Below are positions 5,199 to 7,793 of a DNA stretch of 7,793 nt, in pieces. Location: NCBI GenBank assembly GCA_937893155.1, contig CALBGU010000056.1, forward strand, positions 1 through 7,793, in the 5' to 3' direction. The position numbers and the translations under genes are program-made. The stretch comes from an uncultured Treponema sp. (GTDB lineage Bacteria; Spirochaetota; Spirochaetia; Treponematales; Treponemataceae). The notes beneath the pieces were generated by a model. That model made no database searches, was not told the origin of the DNA, and was given only the letters and a program-made list of their open reading frames with translations. Each line of letters opens with the position of its first letter. Position 1 is the stretch's first letter.

Positions 5199-6843
5199 AT
5201 TTTGTTGTGTTCTTGTAAATGCGGTTAATTGCGACCGCGTGGAATGCAATGCCTTTTACATTCGGCTTTATAAGGTCTCCGTTGCGCTTTTGGTAAATCG
5301 GCGAAATCACCGCATCTTCCATAACCATCGCTTCGGCTCTCTTGAGTGCGCTCCATCGCTCTTGTATCTTGGTGCAAAGCTCGCCGTCTGTGCAGCTTGC
5401 AATCAGCGCATTGTACGAAGGATTGAAATAGTTGCCCATATTGTTGTCGTTGCCCGTTACCCACATCGCCAGATACGTCATCGGGTCGGCATAATCAGGA
5501 CCCCAGTTGTTCAAGCCGAACTCGAACTGCCCCGAACTCATTATCTTTCGCCTTTCTTTTTTCTCCACCGTCTTTATGCGCACGCTCAAGCCGTCTAACG
5601 CATCTTCGAGTTGCCGCTTGATAGAATTGCACGCAATAACCTGCGTTTCGTTGTCTGCCGTCAAAAGCTCCACTTCCAGCGAACTCACGCCGAGCTCTCG
5701 CTTTGCCGCCTGCCAATACGCTTGCGCCTTGTCCACATCAAGCGCACAATCATTCGGGAACTCTATGCCGTTTGCCGTGAAATCCTGCCCGCTCTTAGAA
5801 AACGCAAATCCTTTCGGAATAGCCGCATACGCCGCCGCCGAACCGTCCGCCATTTCGTTTACAATCTGTTCGCGGTCAAGCGCAAATGTTACGGCTTTAC
5901 GAAGGTTTTTATTTGCAAAATGCGTATCATCAAAATTGAACGTTATAAAATACAAAAATCCCGAATCCACAGCCTTAAAGTCGCTGTCGTTCTTCATCTT
6001 GTCAACCGCCGAGCCAGAAAGCTCCACAAAGTCAAGCTGACCTGCTTTATACTTTTGCAAAGCCTCATCGCCGCTTTTGACAAGCTCATAATGAAGCCCG
6101 CCGAGTTTTACTTTAGACGCATCGTAATATGCAGTATTTTTTATAAAAGAAACTGTATTGCCTTTTTCTGAATATTCGGTGAGCAAAAATGCGCCGTTAG
6201 AAAGACAGGTTTCAGGGCTTGTCGCATACTTGTCGCCGCATTTTTCTACAAACTCACGATTTGCAGGGTAGAACGTGCAGAAATACAACAACTGCTCAAA
6301 GTAAGACACAGGCACTTGCAATTCCACTTCAAACGTGAAATCGTCGACCGCGCGCACTCCTAATTGATTCACTTCCATTTGTCCCGCCTGAATTGCGGTT
6401 GCATTTTTAATCTGGGCTATATCACTAATCATAAAGGCATATTCCGACTCAAGTGCAGGGTCAATAGCTCTTTGCCACCCATACACAAAATCGTCAGCCG
6501 TTACTCTCACGCCGTTCGACCAATACACATCGTCGCGAAGCGTAAACGTGTAATGCAAACCGTCAGAAGACACCTTCATTTCTTTGGCAACCGCAGGCTT
6601 TACGCTGCCGTCGTCTGCCATTTGCATAAGTCCGTCCATCATATTGCCGATAAGCTCGAAACTCGTGGCATACACGGCTGTTTGTGGGTCAAGCGAGTCG
6701 TAAATAGATTCTATTGAAACATTCAGCACCGCGCCATTAACCGATTTTTCTGGTAATGGTCCTTTTTTCAAAGCCGTGTTCTTGCCACCGCAGCCGCTCA
6801 AAAAAAGAGCGAGCGCAAAAATAAAAAAAATCGTTTTCTTCAT
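5197..6843 (-). CDS. Oligopeptide ABC transporter substrate-binding lipoprotein (SBP family 5, OppA-like)
   Basis: This 548-aa protein should capture peptides outside the cytoplasmic membrane and hand them to an Opp/Dpp-type permease. The N-terminus is a lipoprotein signal: KK, a hydrophobic stretch (5-15) and lipobox L15-S-G-C18, so the mature protein is probably anchored through Cys18. Family-5 features are the ESIYDSLDPQTAVY opening (45-58), DGLHYTFTLRDDVYWSNG (94-111) followed by VTADDFVYGWQRAIDP (114-129), NLRKAVTFALDREQIV (313-328), and the C-terminal NWGPDYADPMTYLAMW (446-461). Length is normal for OppA. The ATG has AAGGAA 6 bases upstream. No permease or ATPase gene lies in the window, so it is either an orphan binding protein using a transporter encoded elsewhere or has partners outside; the downstream neighbour is a chemoreceptor. 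The exact ligand (oligopeptide versus dipeptide) cannot be fixed from sequence alone. Confidence 0.94.
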   Translation of the reverse strand: MKKTIFFIFALALFLSGCGGKNTALKKGPLPEKSVNGAVLNVSIESIYDSLDPQTAVYATSFELIGNMMDGLMQMADDGSVKPAVAKEMKVSSDGLHYTFTLRDDVYWSNGVRVTADDFVYGWQRAIDPALESEYAFMISDIAQIKNATAIQAGQMEVNQLGVRAVDDFTFEVELQVPVSYFEQLLYFCTFYPANREFVEKCGDKYATSPETCLSNGAFLLTEYSEKGNTVSFIKNTAYYDASKVKLGGLHYELVKSGDEALQKYKAGQLDFVELSGSAVDKMKNDSDFKAVDSGFLYFITFNFDDTHFANKNLRKAVTFALDREQIVNEMADGSAAAYAAIPKGFAFSKSGQDFTANGIEFPNDCALDVDKAQAYWQAAKRELGVSSLEVELLTADNETQVIACNSIKRQLEDALDGLSVRIKTVEKKERRKIMSSGQFEFGLNNWGPDYADPMTYLAMWVTGNDNNMGNYFNPSYNALIASCTDGELCTKIQERWSALKRAEAMVMEDAVISPIYQKRNGDLIKPNVKGIAFHAVAINRIYKNTTK

Positions 6844-6864
6844 AGTCTATTCCTTTGTGTACCT

Positions 6865-6894
6865 ATGATAACAAAAAAAAAAACTTTTTTTCAA
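6865..6894 (-). promoter_or_regulatory. Candidate promoter of the peptide-binding protein, with homopolymer spacer
   Basis: On the minus strand TTGAAA (6894-6889) and TATCAT (6870-6865), each 5 of 6 to consensus, are 18 bases apart. The spacer is mostly a run of 11 T (plus-strand A at 6873-6883), preceded by A7 overlapping the -35. The start would lie near 6858, giving a very short leader in which AAGGAA (6855-6850) is the ribosome binding site. An alternative is TTGCAA with GATAAT further upstream at a 15-base spacing. Confidence 0.4.
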
Positions 6895-6967
6895 TTATCA
6901 AAACTTGAAAAAACTTGCAAATAACTGATTTTTTCGCATACAAAAACGTTCTTTTTCTCAATAAGTC

Positions 6968-7099
6968 TTAAAAGTCTTTCAGTCTTTGTTTTTTTACAAA
7001 GAAACCGCAGGTTCCGACGAGTACAAGGCTGATGACAACTTCCGTCATGGTCTTGGCGCGCCTGATGCTTTTTTCCTTGCTTATCTTCTGTTTTGACAT
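6968..7099 (-). CDS. Small single-span membrane protein, 43 aa
   Basis: A 43-codon frame starts at ATG 7099-7097 and ends at TAA (6970-6968). A clear TTGGAG/GGAG Shine-Dalgarno lies 7 bases upstream at 7110-7107. The protein has a basic N-terminus (SKQKISKEKSIRRAKT, 2-17) and one hydrophobic segment (about 18-35: MTEVVISLVLVGTCGFFV). It ends in a charged tail (KKQRLKDF). That is the pattern of a small inner-membrane protein with the N-terminus inside by the positive-inside rule. I recognise no family. It precedes the peptide-binding lipoprotein in the same direction by 124 bases, but the latter has its own candidate promoter. A longer frame in another register, from TTG at 7112 to 6891, covers the same bases but its start lies within this Shine-Dalgarno and its product looks non-native. 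Confidence 0.55.
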   Translation of the reverse strand: MSKQKISKEKSIRRAKTMTEVVISLVLVGTCGFFVKKQRLKDF

Positions 7100-7405
7100 A
7101 TGTCTGCTCCAATCCGCTGCCGTGCAGCTGAAATAGGGAGTCTGAAAAACTCCGTTAACTTTTGTTCTTTTTATCTCTCTTTTTCTACGAATATCGGAAC
7201 CATAAAATATATCAGACCATATAAAAATGCGTCTGAAGGATATTATATCATATTTCTTTCCGAAAATATAGAGGTCGGGGAATATATTTGTAAAAATGCT
7301 GTATACAGGCTGACTAATGCGAAAGTTAATTGTGCTGTTTCAACAAAAGATTTCTCCTCATATATAATGGGCAGAAGGCTATATATAAAGCCTAAATCCC
7401 GATAA
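7100..7405 (+). CDS. Uncertain hypothetical protein, 101 aa
   Basis: The frame is open from an ATG at 7100 to TAA at 7403-7405. Its last two thirds (TIKYIRPYKNASEGYY, then ENIEVGEYICKNAVYRLTNA) look protein-like, but the first 20 or so residues do not. There is no Shine-Dalgarno before the ATG. That ATG abuts the start codon of the oppositely oriented small membrane protein back to back (CAT|ATG). It may be the 3' remnant of a larger gene, a gene starting at an unusual codon near 7140, or chance. I recognise no family. A second plus-strand gene begins 67 bases later. Confidence 0.35.
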   Translation: MSAPIRCRAAEIGSLKNSVNFCSFYLSFSTNIGTIKYIRPYKNASEGYYIIFLSENIEVGEYICKNAVYRLTNAKVNCAVSTKDFSSYIMGRRLYIKPKSR

Positions 7406-7472
7406 ATCCGTCATATAGTGGTAATCTGTACAAAAAGCAGGTATATTTTAATAAAAAGAGATTTTGGCTTGG

Positions 7473-7745
7473 ATGATTCAAAAAGAGGGACTTAAGAACT
7501 CAATTCTTGTTGTTGCGAATTACCTTGCTCCGACAGAAAAAATTAACATTGAAAAAGACGGTAAATCATATTCTGAAATACAGGAAGGGACAGAAGTATT
7601 TGATAAAACAATAGAGCTTTCGTGTGACTACTCAATAGTATCGGAATACAGATTTGACGGGGTTGACTATATTGAAGAAAAATTCGTGACAGCAGCAAAT
7701 TCGCTTTCCTTTGGCAAACTAATGCCTTCCGAATTTAAATTCTTC
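7473..7745 (+). CDS. Hypothetical protein, 5' part only; genuine sequence ends at about 7745
   Basis: An open frame from ATG 7473 runs to the window edge with normal-looking codons: MIQKEGLKNSILVVANYLAP, later VFDKTIELSCDYSIVSEYRF. An in-frame TTG at 7464, preceded by AAAGAG, is an alternative start; a TAA at 7452-7454 bounds the frame. About 91 residues are genuine. Beyond 7745 the frame continues as RSEEHTSELQSL, which is translated sequencing adapter, so the real C-terminus is missing. I recognise no domain. The product looks soluble and beta-rich, rich in D, E and K, with no signal peptide. Confidence 0.5.
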
Positions 7746-7793
7746 AGATCGGAAGAGCACACGTCTGAACTCCAGTCACTAGCTTATCTCGTA
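7746..7793 (+). other. Illumina TruSeq adapter contamination at the contig end
   Basis: The 34 bases 7746-7779, starting AGATCGGAAGAGC and ending CTCCAGTCAC, are the TruSeq read-1 adapter. They are followed by a 6-base index, TAGCTT (7780-7785), and then ATCTCGTA, the start of the flow-cell-side sequence. This is library construct, not genome. It means the last genomic base is at or just before 7745 and that a read-through end was incorporated into the assembly. Confidence 0.98.

Noticed and set aside
4724..5228. Two overlapping plus-strand open frames of 164 and 139 codons through the repeat array, with repeated FLQKH/FSSKA-like peptides
   Set aside because: They are the 41-bp repeat read in rotating frames. 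The period is not a multiple of 3, part of each frame is antisense to the chemoreceptor start, and there is no ribosome binding site.
5507..6171. Plus-strand frames of 177 and 186 codons opposite the peptide-binding protein
   Set aside because: They are antisense to a full-length family-5 binding protein whose frame is intact. Composition and lack of ribosome binding sites mark them as shadows.
6985..7002. CTTTGT/ACAAAG dyad around a T run
   Set aside because: It lies inside the 43-aa coding frame, with a weak A/T-rich 6-bp stem and no convincing terminator context on either strand.
6891..7112. 73-codon minus-strand frame starting at TTG 7112
   Set aside because: Its start codon lies within the Shine-Dalgarno of the 43-aa frame, it has no site of its own, and its product (QGKKHQARQDHDGSCHQPC...) lacks protein-like organisation.
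7116..7128. Small GCTGC/GCAGC dyad upstream of the 43-aa gene
   Set aside because: A 5-bp stem with a 3-base loop, no T-run and no clear relation to a promoter. It is well within chance expectation.
7746..7793. Apparent coding continuation RSEEHTSELQSL of the right-edge gene
   Set aside because: It is translated TruSeq adapter, not a protein segment.

Overview
This window looks like a contig-terminal piece of a spirochaete genome, most likely a host-associated Treponema. I infer this from the type of methyl-accepting chemotaxis protein, a restriction endonuclease resembling the Treponema denticola TdeIII family, a spirochaete-style Xre regulator and a lipobox-bearing peptide-binding lipoprotein. 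No rRNA or universal marker is present, so the assignment is a judgement.

Region 1 (about 1-2710) is visibly AT-rich and holds a compact restriction-modification module. A restriction endonuclease gene and a D12-class amino-methyltransferase gene lie on the minus strand, overlapping by ATGA and closed by a hairpin plus T-run terminator. Divergently, on the plus strand, sits a 114-aa Xre-type HTH protein placed where a controller (C) protein would be. The 163-bp divergent gap holds a good minus-strand promoter whose -10 lies exactly in the loop of a perfect 12-bp inverted repeat, plus two more perfect inverted repeats of 10 and 9 bp. This is the best regulatory signal in the window. A partial reading frame enters from the left edge.

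Region 2 (about 2710-6860) has a less AT-rich, ordinary chromosomal composition. It holds a 700-aa chemoreceptor and a 548-aa family-5 oligopeptide-binding lipoprotein, both on the minus strand. The roughly 350 bp between them is filled by seven exact-period 41-bp tandem repeats, each with a short dyad. One base pair of the dyad changes on both sides between copies, as if the hairpin were maintained. No permease or ATPase gene for the binding protein is visible.

Region 3 (about 6860-7793) holds the binding protein's promoter region with long homopolymer tracts, an untracked 43-aa single-membrane-span protein with a good Shine-Dalgarno on the minus strand, a doubtful 101-aa plus-strand frame, and a plus-strand gene running off the right edge. 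The last 48 bases (7746-7793) are not biological. They are an Illumina TruSeq adapter with index and the start of the flow-cell sequence, so the final gene is cut by a sequencing artefact and its last 15-16 codons must be ignored.

The R-M module is a self-contained defence unit, probably acquired separately. The chemoreceptor and binding protein may relate to sensing and uptake of peptides, but their cooperation is only an inference from adjacency. I found no convincing wholly new system. The strongest leads are the nested dyads controlling the R-M genes and the 41-bp hairpin array.
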